The position numbers and the translations under genes are program-made. Positions 33,585 through 42,113 of a stretch of 64,000 bases of DNA are shown piece after piece. Source of the stretch: Cyanobacteria bacterium SIG26 (GTDB taxonomy: Bacteria; Cyanobacteriota; Vampirovibrionia; Gastranaerophilales; Gastranaerophilaceae); assembly GCA_015152555.1 (NCBI GenBank), contig SUTS01000012.1, positions 1 through 64,000 of the forward strand. The letters are read 5' to 3'. The notes under the pieces were generated by a model. It saw only the letters and a list, made by a program, of their open reading frames with translations. It searched no databases and had not been told where the DNA came from. Within the stretch, counting starts at the first letter, position 1. Every line of letters starts with the position of its first letter.

Positions 33585-35254
33585 ACTCTTGTATGTGTTT
33601 TTGAGCTAATCTCTTGCGTGATTTTTTCTATTGAAGGTTTCCAGTCGTTCATTGTTTCGTTTATAAATGGTTTAACAGAGGTGTACCAACCGGTTTTTCC
33701 TTCCGGCAAACCAAACCACCTAAAATCGTAGTGGTTATTAAATAAGCCGTATACTTCTTTGCCCATTGCGGCTGCTAAATTTAGTATGCAGTTATCCGTG
33801 CTTATTATAACATCGCAATTTTCAATAATAGCTGCGGTATGGGCAAACGTCTTAAATTCATCTGTTAAATTGTGGACATGATTTTTGGTAAAATTTTTAA
33901 ATTGATCATCTGCAACGTCTTTTGTAAGAGAATAGATTTCAATGTCTTTCAATTTATCAAGTGGTAAAAGTTGTTCTATATTTATATTACGAGTTTTGTT
34001 CCCTGAAATATTACCGGCAAAAGCAATTCCGATTTTTAATTTATCGTTATTAAAGTATTTTTCTTTGTAAGTTTTAACTAAATTTTCATCGGCTTTAATA
34101 TAACCCGCGCCAACACATAATTCTTTACCTGAGAGTTTTAGAGTTGTAGTTACAGACATTGCCGGAATGTGATAATCAAATTTTAAAGTGTTCAGATTGA
34201 CTGAGGTTTTTGGATAAACCTCTATACCGAACTCGTTATTTTTTAATAAATCATAAATTTGGTCTTGTACAACAAAAATGACCTTTTTAGCAATATTTGT
34301 CAGCTTCGGAATATGTCCCCAAGCTAAAAATGTGTCGCCATAACCTTGTTCACAATGCACAAGTAGAGTGGCTTTTGTAAGCTTTTTCTTACCATCCCAA
34401 ACCGGTTTTGTAATAACAGGATAATATGTCCTATTGTGTTCTTTTTGGAATCGGGAATCATAATATTTATGCCAATTTTCGAAATCGCTTGTCCGTAAAC
34501 AAAATGCCGCGAAATCGTATTTGTCATCATTATTAAGCACATTAAGTTCAAGTAATTTATCCCAGTGTTTTTTAGAGATTTCAAATTCATTTGCTTTTGT
34601 TGCCATAATTGTAGCGTTTTTATGGTATAAACGGGTATTAGGCTCCATAAATGCGGCTTTTTCAAAACATTCAAGAGATTTTAGACAATCTTGCCTGTTC
34701 AAAGTTTGTTCAGAATAATATGTGTTATAATAACATCCTAATTGGTTCCATTCGTTAGCTGTAATTGTGTTTTGGGGTTTGTTTTCAATGTATTTTTTGT
34801 AACTTGCAAGGGCATATTTTATATTCTTTTGTTTATTATATGTTTCACTTAATAATTTGTTAATCTCGTTGTTCTCATTGGCAAGTGTTTCTAAATACAC
34901 TAATAAATCTACCTCCAAATCAAACATGTTTAATTCATCTAAACATTTTATGTAGTTTTTTATTATAGAGATTGTCCTTTCATGTTTGAATAATGCGGTA
35001 TAGCAAATTAGGGCGTTTGGCCAATCTTGGTTGTCAAAATATTTTTTTGCCAGTTTATCTAAAAGCACTGTGAAAAACAGTGAAGAAGCTTGAATTTCAT
35101 CATCAGCAAGAGTCTTGTACTTTCTGATCTTTCTTGCCGATATTAAATCGTTTTGGTAGTTTTCAAAATAATTTATACCTTCAAGTACTTTTTCTTGTTC
35201 CAGTAGTGCTACCCATATTGAACGGTTTAATTTTAATAATAAAAAATTATCCAT
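33581..35254 (-). CDS. TPR protein with GT9-like glycosyltransferase domain
   Basis: A 557-residue protein. Residues about 30-260 are helical repeats of TPR type (DWPNALICYTALFKH; NIKYALASYKKYIENKP; CLKSLECFEKAAFMEPNTRLY). The C-terminal half resembles heptosyltransferase-like GT-B domains: CEQGYGDTFLAWGHIP, KIGIAFAGNISGNKTRNI, and CDVIISTDNCILNLAAAMGKEVYGLF. Such fusions often glycosylate surface proteins or polysaccharides, but the sugar and acceptor are unknown. Tail-to-tail overlap of 4 bases with the gene at 32673. Confidence 0.82.
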   Translation of the reverse strand: MDNFLLLKLNRSIWVALLEQEKVLEGINYFENYQNDLISARKIRKYKTLADDEIQASSLFFTVLLDKLAKKYFDNQDWPNALICYTALFKHERTISIIKNYIKCLDELNMFDLEVDLLVYLETLANENNEINKLLSETYNKQKNIKYALASYKKYIENKPQNTITANEWNQLGCYYNTYYSEQTLNRQDCLKSLECFEKAAFMEPNTRLYHKNATIMATKANEFEISKKHWDKLLELNVLNNDDKYDFAAFCLRTSDFENWHKYYDSRFQKEHNRTYYPVITKPVWDGKKKLTKATLLVHCEQGYGDTFLAWGHIPKLTNIAKKVIFVVQDQIYDLLKNNEFGIEVYPKTSVNLNTLKFDYHIPAMSVTTTLKLSGKELCVGAGYIKADENLVKTYKEKYFNNDKLKIGIAFAGNISGNKTRNINIEQLLPLDKLKDIEIYSLTKDVADDQFKNFTKNHVHNLTDEFKTFAHTAAIIENCDVIISTDNCILNLAAAMGKEVYGLFNNHYDFRWFGLPEGKTGWYTSVKPFINETMNDWKPSIEKITQEISSKTHTRV

Positions 35255-35340
35255 ATAAAGCCCTCAGATTCAGTATTAATTTTAGACTAAAATTTGTAGA
35301 TATTCAAGTTGTTGATATTTCTTATTATTTGTTTTTTTTT

Positions 35341-35680
35341 TGTGAGTGTAGTATCTTCACCCCATTCTAATCTTCCAATATCCATTCCTGAGGATGACAT
35401 GATGCGTTAGGATGACATGGGAAGGGGTAGGGGTGACACAGTTTATTCCTTCCCTGGATGGGGAAGGTTAGGATGGGGTGATAGGGTCGGTGATATTTAT
35501 AACAAACTTAATAGATCCTTCGCTCCCCTCAGGATGATGAAAGACGGGAAGGTTATTAACATCAATACATTTACCCCCCTCAGGATGATGAAAGAGCGAA
35601 CAGGTGAAAGGGAATCCAAAATTTACCCCTCAGAATGACAAGGGTCGAACAGGGCGGGAAGACATTAATGTATTTACCCC
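35341..35680. repeat. GC-rich intergenic repeat mosaic, copy 1
   Basis: The 426-base gap 35255-35680 holds no convincing gene. From about 35341 it is unusually GC-rich and made of repeated blocks: CCCTCAGGATGATGAAAGA occurs twice (about 35526 and 35578), then CCCCTCAGAATGACAAGGG with GAACAGGGCGGGAAG, plus CCCTGGATGGGGAAGG and GTTAGGATGGGG. Related blocks, inverted, recur at 45930-46340. This looks like nested palindromic repeat DNA rather than coding sequence; the open frame at 35417-35638 is a by-product. Confidence 0.75.
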
Positions 35681-38128
35681 TTATGCGCTTTGGTTGAATT
35701 TGAATGTTCTTTCGATGTTTTTGTTCATAACACCTTTAACTACATCATATTCAGTTTGAAGCGCAGTATGCTCAGTATCAATATTTTTCAATTGCATATC
35801 ATAAGCACTATCTTTAGCTTCGATATCATTCATTGCGCGGGCGTATTCAGCCTCAGCTAGAGCAACAGCAGCTTCGTCAGTCACTTCTGTGATTTTAATA
35901 CAAGTTTTATAACTCAACGGATTCCAGTTGTAAGACTTGTCAACTTGTTCCATAGTCACAATACCTGCTTCAAGCGCATATTCAATCCATTGTTTAGATG
36001 CAGCTAACCCATCTTCTAATGTTTTGTAACCTTTTTGCATTCTTTGGAACAAGTTAGTGTACCATTGAGCTTTAGCATCAGCATCACCGGTATTTTGAGT
36101 ATCGTTAGCGTCAATCCAAGCATACTTAGCTTCGCCATTTTCAGCGATAACACTATTAACGATAGAAACTTTTAATACAGTGTTGTATTTTTCAGTTAAA
36201 TCACCTGTGTTAATAGCTCTATATTCACCATTAGAATCTGCTATCTGACAGTTTTTTAATAAAGTCAACACATAATCAAGATCAGCAAGACCTTCTTCTG
36301 TGATATAGCCATTGCTCAACGCTTTCTCGATTGTGCAAGAATCGTGGTATGTAGCCACAGTACCATCTTCATTAAATGATGCAGGGAATCTGTATTCAGC
36401 ACCAGGGTTATTAAAGATAAATGACATCAAACTTTCTCTAGCCATTTGATAATTCATCATATATTCTACAACGCTAAGTTCACCTTCAGAAGAACCATAC
36501 ATAGCATTTATTGCTCGGCCTAGCGGAGTAGAAGTGTCACCCTGAAGTTCTGCAACAGCTGCTGCATAAGCTGCTAGAGCATCTCTAAAACCATCACTAA
36601 ACATATTGCTCCATGTATACTTTTTACCTTCATATTCCCATTCATGTTTGCTTAGTATTACTGGATCAATAGAACTATCAAGTTGGTTCTCTATATAGGT
36701 AACAAACTCAATAGGGTCGATGTATGATTTGATAATCTCTATAGCTTCAGAATCTAATATGTCCAAAGCATTAGCCCTTGCGTTATCTCCAATATAATAA
36801 GTATCTGTTACAAACTTATAACCAACAACTTCTCCAGACTCGTCTTCTATATCCACTTTTCTGATATGCTCTTCATAACTATCAGCAGAACCTGTATAAT
36901 AACCCAAAATAATCTCTTCTAAAATTTCAGGATATGTATAAGGTGTTGAACCATCAGACTTAGTAGGATTATCAATAGACTCAGAACCGGCTATATTACC
37001 AATATTTGCACTGGTGTAACCATTTAAACGTAAGTTTATTGATTGAACACCTTCCTCTGGATCAGTTGCAGTAACTGTACCTGGCAAGTTTAACTTTGTA
37101 ACTTTCCCTGTAGAATCTACTGTAATTTTCAAATCACTATATATAGTATATATAGTTTTTGTACTATCATCTGGATCTGGATTTGATTGAATCTCAAGAT
37201 CTGAACCTGGAGATTCAATAATCTTAGTTATTTTAGTACCTGATACATCGTAGTATCCATTACCATTATTATAACTAGAAGCATTCGTATCACTATAACT
37301 TTTAAATAATGTATCAAGTTCTTTATACAACGAATGCTTAGATACAGCGGTATGATCAAGATCTGAAATTATTCCTGTCTTTGCTAAGTTGTAAATATTT
37401 ATTGAATAGTCGATAGGATCAGTTGTTGCTGTACCTAAATAAGCTCTCCTCATACTAGCAACATAATCATATTCAGTGGCATCAGTAGTAGCTCCATCAC
37501 CCTTAGTATGAAGACCAGAAGTATAACCACCAATACCACCTGTTGTCAAATACTGTTCAATAGGGTATTGTACTTTAGCATCGAAAGATGCATAAGCTGA
37601 TATGTATTCAGCATAAATATCATCATATTCTTCAAGTTCAGAAGAGTTTTGGTATGCAACCAATTCTTCATACCAAGTTTGTAAAGTTTCTGGTTCGATA
37701 TTGTTATAAGGAACAGGGTAAGATGTTGACAATCCACCTACTTGCTCAAAATAAGTTGTTCCGAAAGTTAACCCTTTTGCTTCTAAAAATTTGTTTACAT
37801 CGCCGTTTGCGTTTTTAAAAGCTTCAGCATCAGCTTCGCTCACTAACAATTGACCTGCTGAGTTTACAAGTCCGTATTGTGTGTTGTATGAGCTGTATGC
37901 TGTTAATGCATTGAATGTCAAAGGTTGCGCCGTAGATACACCTGTTTGATCATAGCTTGTGAACATCATTGTTGCGTTGTTTAACGCATTAATGTAGTCT
38001 TCACTAGCACGTGAGCTTTCAGCAGCCAAGCGCATTTTTGCATTGTTGATTGATTGTGATCTCAATTCGTTATCAGCAAGGCGTGCGGTTAATGTTAATA
38101 ATCTAGCTTGTGATGCTGCCATTCCCAT
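35681..38128 (-). CDS. 815-residue sigma-28-controlled protein with flagellin-like layout
   Basis: Not a recognised family. The first ~50 residues form an amphipathic helix rich in Ala, Arg, Leu and Ser (AASQARLLTLTARLADNELRS, NNAKMRLAAESSRASEDY). The last ~60 are a second long helix (AEYARAMNDIEAKDSAYD, ALQTEYDVVKGVMNKNIERTF). Between them lie ~700 polar, Asp/Ser/Thr/Tyr-rich residues with few cysteines and no signal peptide. Conserved-looking helical ends around a polar middle is how flagellins and other axial flagellar proteins are built. A perfect sigma-28 promoter lies upstream and GAAAGGAAA precedes the ATG. Role as a filament or secreted axial component is an inference. Confidence 0.8.
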   Translation of the reverse strand: MGMAASQARLLTLTARLADNELRSQSINNAKMRLAAESSRASEDYINALNNATMMFTSYDQTGVSTAQPLTFNALTAYSSYNTQYGLVNSAGQLLVSEADAEAFKNANGDVNKFLEAKGLTFGTTYFEQVGGLSTSYPVPYNNIEPETLQTWYEELVAYQNSSELEEYDDIYAEYISAYASFDAKVQYPIEQYLTTGGIGGYTSGLHTKGDGATTDATEYDYVASMRRAYLGTATTDPIDYSINIYNLAKTGIISDLDHTAVSKHSLYKELDTLFKSYSDTNASSYNNGNGYYDVSGTKITKIIESPGSDLEIQSNPDPDDSTKTIYTIYSDLKITVDSTGKVTKLNLPGTVTATDPEEGVQSINLRLNGYTSANIGNIAGSESIDNPTKSDGSTPYTYPEILEEIILGYYTGSADSYEEHIRKVDIEDESGEVVGYKFVTDTYYIGDNARANALDILDSEAIEIIKSYIDPIEFVTYIENQLDSSIDPVILSKHEWEYEGKKYTWSNMFSDGFRDALAAYAAAVAELQGDTSTPLGRAINAMYGSSEGELSVVEYMMNYQMARESLMSFIFNNPGAEYRFPASFNEDGTVATYHDSCTIEKALSNGYITEEGLADLDYVLTLLKNCQIADSNGEYRAINTGDLTEKYNTVLKVSIVNSVIAENGEAKYAWIDANDTQNTGDADAKAQWYTNLFQRMQKGYKTLEDGLAASKQWIEYALEAGIVTMEQVDKSYNWNPLSYKTCIKITEVTDEAAVALAEAEYARAMNDIEAKDSAYDMQLKNIDTEHTALQTEYDVVKGVMNKNIERTFKFNQSA

Positions 38129-38172
38129 AGTTAGCGTTTCCTTTCGAGTTCCTTAATGTTTCCTTATTCTGT

Positions 38173-38199
38173 TTATCGGCATTTTTTCTTAAAACTTTA
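38173..38199 (-). promoter_or_regulatory. Sigma-28 (FliA/SigD) class promoter
   Basis: On the minus strand: TAAAGTTT (38192-38199), 11-base spacer, GCCGATAA (38173-38180). Both boxes and the spacing are identical to the enterobacterial FliA consensus, a 16/16 match. Transcription would start about 35-40 bases before the ATG at 38128. Confidence 0.88.
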
Positions 38200-38340
38200 A
38201 TATTTTGAGGGGGTTTGTTAAGATTTTGTTACAATTGTGTATAGTGACCCAAAAAGTGGGAGGGTTAGGGTCGGGCGTTTACCACACCAACTAGCAAAAA
38301 TTATTTTGCACAAACTTTATAAATAAAAAAAGGAACAATA

Positions 38341-38757
38341 ATGCAAATTACTAACCGTCAAATCACTCAAAATCATCAAAACATCAACTTCAAAGCCAAG
38401 TTTTTACACAGCCAAGATCTGGAAAATATCGTTAAATACTCGATTAAAAAAGGTAAATTCGAAAAACTTAATATCGCTAGAAAAATGATTGACGAAAGGC
38501 ATCTTAAAGCAAGATTAATGGTCGAACTCTCTACAAACGAAAATGGTTTACCTATTATGACTATAACAAAATTTTTACCTAACAAAAATATTACGACCGC
38601 CGCAACAATAAATGATTACCATATTGCTAAAACAACAAAGCTTGAATCAGGAAAGAAAATGAACCCACTCAAATTCGGGTTAGAAAAACTAATCAAAATG
38701 GGTAACAATCACGCAGACAACAAGCTTTTTGAACGTGTTGTTTTAAAAGGCAATTAA
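38341..38757 (+). CDS. Small hypothetical protein with NFKA motif
   Basis: A 138-residue soluble basic protein, not recognised. Begins MQITNRQITQNHQN with NFKA at residues 16-19, another member of the S/N-F-K/T-G/A/S group. The rest alternates helix and strand (DLENIVKYSIKKGKFEKLNIARKMID; RLMVELSTNENGLPIMTITKFLP), suggesting a small folded alpha/beta domain. AAAAGGAAC precedes the ATG. Tail overlap of 4 bases with the L,D-transpeptidase gene. Confidence 0.75.
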   Translation: MQITNRQITQNHQNINFKAKFLHSQDLENIVKYSIKKGKFEKLNIARKMIDERHLKARLMVELSTNENGLPIMTITKFLPNKNITTAATINDYHIAKTTKLESGKKMNPLKFGLEKLIKMGNNHADNKLFERVVLKGN

Positions 38758-39602
38758 TACTTCTTAATTATAACAACATCGCCACGTTTAACTTGTTGTG
38801 AAAGTACTTTTATTACCTCATTATCCATTCTGATACATCCCTTTGATGCGTATTTACCAATTGAGCTCGGGTTATTATTACCGTGAATAAACTCGCCGTT
38901 TACTCTTTGGGCACCAGTTTTAGGGTCAATAATAGCTAAACCTATCAATTTTGGCCCATAATCTTGCGGGTTCTGCCTTCTTTTTGTAGCTGCAGGCGCT
39001 GATTTATACGGATAAGTCTCTGTGTGTGTAACTAATCTAATACCTTCTTCTGTTGGCGTCGATTTTTTCCCACTTGCAACTCTATACGCGATTTCCGGAT
39101 TACCATTTTTATCATACTTGTAAAGAATATTTGTGGACAAATCTATAATAATTGTTGCAGTTCGTTCTTTACCTAAAATTGTGGTTTTTGGGTTTGGAGC
39201 TTGTGCCAACACCGCAGGATCTGTCGTACCTGCAGGAGGTACATCAGAAGGCTTAACAACATTTTCGGAAGGTGTAACTTCCGCGACTTTTGTAACAGGT
39301 TCATTGACTTGAGGTTTTACCTCCGGTTGAACTACTACTTTTTCTTTTAGTTCAGTTACAGGCTGTTCAGGTTTTTGTTCAACCTTTGGCTCTGCATCAG
39401 GTTTTCGGTCTTTTTTACGCACAATAGTCTTTTGCTCAGTATAAACAACTTGACCATTATTTCCACTAGAACGCTCAAAAGAGTCAGTTCTCAACTGACC
39501 GCCACCTTGAACAATAGGAACATAAGCTAGTGCTGCAACTCCAACCGATGACGTTGACAATCCATTTGTATTCCCAATATTAGTATTCCCTGCAATCCTC
39601 AT
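38754..39602 (-). CDS. L,D-transpeptidase (YkuD domain)
   Basis: A 282-residue enzyme, expected to cross-link or modify peptidoglycan through a catalytic cysteine. The YkuD domain spans about residues 145-282, with IHGNNNPSSIGKYASKGCIRM holding the His and catalytic Cys. Before it is a Pro/Glu/Val/Lys-rich linker (about 60-140). The N-terminus is Asn/Gly/Ser-rich with a short hydrophobic patch (VGVAALAYVPIV) but no clear signal peptide, so export is puzzling. Confidence 0.9.
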   Translation of the reverse strand: MRIAGNTNIGNTNGLSTSSVGVAALAYVPIVQGGGQLRTDSFERSSGNNGQVVYTEQKTIVRKKDRKPDAEPKVEQKPEQPVTELKEKVVVQPEVKPQVNEPVTKVAEVTPSENVVKPSDVPPAGTTDPAVLAQAPNPKTTILGKERTATIIIDLSTNILYKYDKNGNPEIAYRVASGKKSTPTEEGIRLVTHTETYPYKSAPAATKRRQNPQDYGPKLIGLAIIDPKTGAQRVNGEFIHGNNNPSSIGKYASKGCIRMDNEVIKVLSQQVKRGDVVIIKKY

Positions 39603-39709
39603 ACATTAATAAAGAAAATTAACACAAAATTATTGATATAAAATATCGTTTTGTTAAGAAAAATTTACCACTTTGCGGTTTTATGATAAACTTTTCCCAA
39701 GAGGAATTT

Positions 39710-42106
39710 ATGGTTGAAAATTTAGAAAAAATAAAAGCCGCTATTGAAATCGAAACAAAATATCGATACATTGACGTGCACGGAAAAACCCAAAATTTCT
39801 CAAGTTTTATAAAATCCGAAGCAAAAAAAAATTATAAAAAATCAAACAAAAACCCTCGTTGGGCCGTTGTAATGGAAGCGTTCGATGTTTACCCTTATGC
39901 ATCAGTCCCTGAACGCAGAAAATCTATTGAATGTTTAATAAGAACAATTAAAGCTGACTTAGCTCAAGAAGCCCAAATTTTGAAAGAAGAAGAACAAATA
40001 CAACAAAACCGCCAAAAACATCCGGCTCAAGTCGATGTAATGTACATTAAAGGGGTTGGCCCAAAAGTTGCATATAAATTTAATAAACTAGGGATTTTTA
40101 CAGCTCAAGATTTAATGATGTATTTCCCAAAAAAGCACATTGATTATTCTTCTCGAACACTTATTAAAAACCTTAAAGAAGGACAAACAACGACCATTTT
40201 TGGATACATAAAATCAGTTTCAACATTCAACTCGCGTAATAATTTATCAGTAACAAAAGTACAAATAAAAGATGAAAGCGGACGATTTGAACTTAATTTT
40301 TTCAATGCAAAAGGCAACAAATATATCCTAGAAAGAATGAAATCGCAATTCCCGATAAACTCAGGAATAATGGTATCCGGTGTTGTTAAGTTAAATTCGT
40401 ATAACAATCAACTAACATTGGACAAACCAACGTATTCTATTATGAGTGGAGAATTCATGGAAGATAAAGAGGAAAAAAACCTTAATCTGGCCAGAATCGT
40501 ACCAATTTATACGGTTTGCGAAGGTTTAAGTGCAAAAACACTCAGAAAAGCTATTTACAATGCAATTGAATTATATAAAGACGAAATTGTAAATATTATT
40601 CCGGATTTTATCAGGGAACGCCTCGGATTATTAGACAAAAAATTTGCAGTACAACAAATACATTTTCCTGACTCTATTAGCAATCTTGAACGCGCACGAT
40701 TTTCATTAATTTTTGAAGAATTATTTTTAGTCCAATTAAAGTTAATCAGATTGCGTGAAAATACGGCCAAAAACACCTCATCTTACGCTTTAAAAGTTCA
40801 TCAAAACGGTATTGTCAGAAATTTTATTAACAATCTCCCATTTGAATTAACCTCAGGACAAAAGCAAGCAATTAACGAAATTCTTAACGATATGAATTCT
40901 GCCACACCTATGCAAAGACTGCTCCAAGGAGATGTAGGTAGCGGAAAAACAGTTGTGGCGACAATAATGTTACTTGCTGCAATTGAAAACGGGTACCAAG
41001 GAGCATTAATGGCTCCAACAGAAATCTTAGCACAACAACATTACAATAACCTTATTCAATGGCTAACCCCAATGGGGCTAAGTGTCGGATTATTTTTAGG
41101 TAGTCACGGGAAAAAAGTTCGACAAAAATTTGAAACAGATTTAAAAAACGGACAAACCCATATTGCTGTGGGTACACACGCATTAATTCAGGAAAATATT
41201 GAATTCAACAATCTTGGCGCTATCGTAGTTGATGAACAACACAGATTTGGAGTAAAACAACGCAATGTTTTAAAGAAAAAATCCCAAAACCCACAAATAT
41301 TAACAATGACAGCGACCCCAATTCCAAGAACACTTGCCCTAACAGTTCACGGTGATTTAGATCTTACTGTAATCAACGAGCTTCCAAAGGGCCGAAAACC
41401 AATAAAAACAACACTAACAGGGTCGCGTAGACTAGTCTGGGATCTTATTAAACAACAAGTAAACGAAGGCAGACAAGCCTATATTGTATATCCATTAATT
41501 GACGAAAGCGAAACCTTATCAGCTAAAGCCGCAACAATTGAAGCCGAAAGGTTACAAAACGATATTTTCCCAGAATTCAAAATCGGATTACTTCACGGAA
41601 AACTCAAAAATGATGAAAAAGATGAAGTAATGAAAAATTTTAAAGAAGGGAAATTTGACATTTTAGTATCCACAACAGTTGTCGAAGTCGGAGTTGATGT
41701 TCCAAACGCTACGGTTATGGTAATTGAAAACGCGGAAAGATTCGGACTATCACAACTTCATCAACTAAGAGGCCGAGTAGGTAGAAATAGTTTACAATCA
41801 TACTGCGTGCTTATTACATCATCAAGAAGTCAAGAAACCAGAGAACGTTTAGGGATTATGACACAAACAAACGATGGTTTTGTTATTGCAGAAAAAGATT
41901 TACAACTACGAGGTCCCGGGGAATTCTTAGGAACGCGTCAAAGCGGTCTGCCTGATTTAATCATCTCAGATATTGTTCGTGACGCAAAAATCTTAGAGCT
42001 TGCCAGAAACGAAGCCCTTGATTTTGTAAAAGAATATGATATAGAAAAATTCCCACTACTGCAAAATGTAACAGCTTTAGAAATGTTTACAGGCCTTGAT
42101 ATTTAA
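39710..42106 (+). CDS. recG: ATP-dependent DNA helicase RecG
   Basis: A 798-residue branch-migrating helicase that remodels stalled forks and Holliday junctions. The wedge/OB domain (TTTIFGYIKSV ... VTKVQIKDESGRFELNFFN), Walker A GDVGSGKTVVA, DEQHRFG, TMTATPIPRTLA, TTVVEVGVDVPNAT and QLRGRVGR are all present. About 100 N-terminal residues precede the wedge domain, as in cyanobacterial-type RecG. The start at 39710 follows AAGAGGA at ideal spacing; an in-frame ATG at 39683 lacks one. Ends 7 bases from convergent gshA. Confidence 0.96.
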   Translation: MVENLEKIKAAIEIETKYRYIDVHGKTQNFSSFIKSEAKKNYKKSNKNPRWAVVMEAFDVYPYASVPERRKSIECLIRTIKADLAQEAQILKEEEQIQQNRQKHPAQVDVMYIKGVGPKVAYKFNKLGIFTAQDLMMYFPKKHIDYSSRTLIKNLKEGQTTTIFGYIKSVSTFNSRNNLSVTKVQIKDESGRFELNFFNAKGNKYILERMKSQFPINSGIMVSGVVKLNSYNNQLTLDKPTYSIMSGEFMEDKEEKNLNLARIVPIYTVCEGLSAKTLRKAIYNAIELYKDEIVNIIPDFIRERLGLLDKKFAVQQIHFPDSISNLERARFSLIFEELFLVQLKLIRLRENTAKNTSSYALKVHQNGIVRNFINNLPFELTSGQKQAINEILNDMNSATPMQRLLQGDVGSGKTVVATIMLLAAIENGYQGALMAPTEILAQQHYNNLIQWLTPMGLSVGLFLGSHGKKVRQKFETDLKNGQTHIAVGTHALIQENIEFNNLGAIVVDEQHRFGVKQRNVLKKKSQNPQILTMTATPIPRTLALTVHGDLDLTVINELPKGRKPIKTTLTGSRRLVWDLIKQQVNEGRQAYIVYPLIDESETLSAKAATIEAERLQNDIFPEFKIGLLHGKLKNDEKDEVMKNFKEGKFDILVSTTVVEVGVDVPNATVMVIENAERFGLSQLHQLRGRVGRNSLQSYCVLITSSRSQETRERLGIMTQTNDGFVIAEKDLQLRGPGEFLGTRQSGLPDLIISDIVRDAKILELARNEALDFVKEYDIEKFPLLQNVTALEMFTGLDI

Positions 42107-42113
42107 AAAGTTG

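Noticed and set aside
35417-35638. 73-codon plus-strand frame in the intergenic repeats
   Set aside because: Composed entirely of repeat blocks (RMMKD, RMMKE repeats); not protein-like.
35341-35680. CRISPR array in the repeat region
   Set aside because: Repeats are of unequal length, irregularly spaced and partly palindromic, with no unique spacers of constant size and no cas genes.
39603-39680. Second sigma-28 promoter in front of the L,D-transpeptidase
   Set aside because: TAAATTTT and a CGAT core occur on the minus strand, but the spacing is about two bases short and the -10 element matches poorly.
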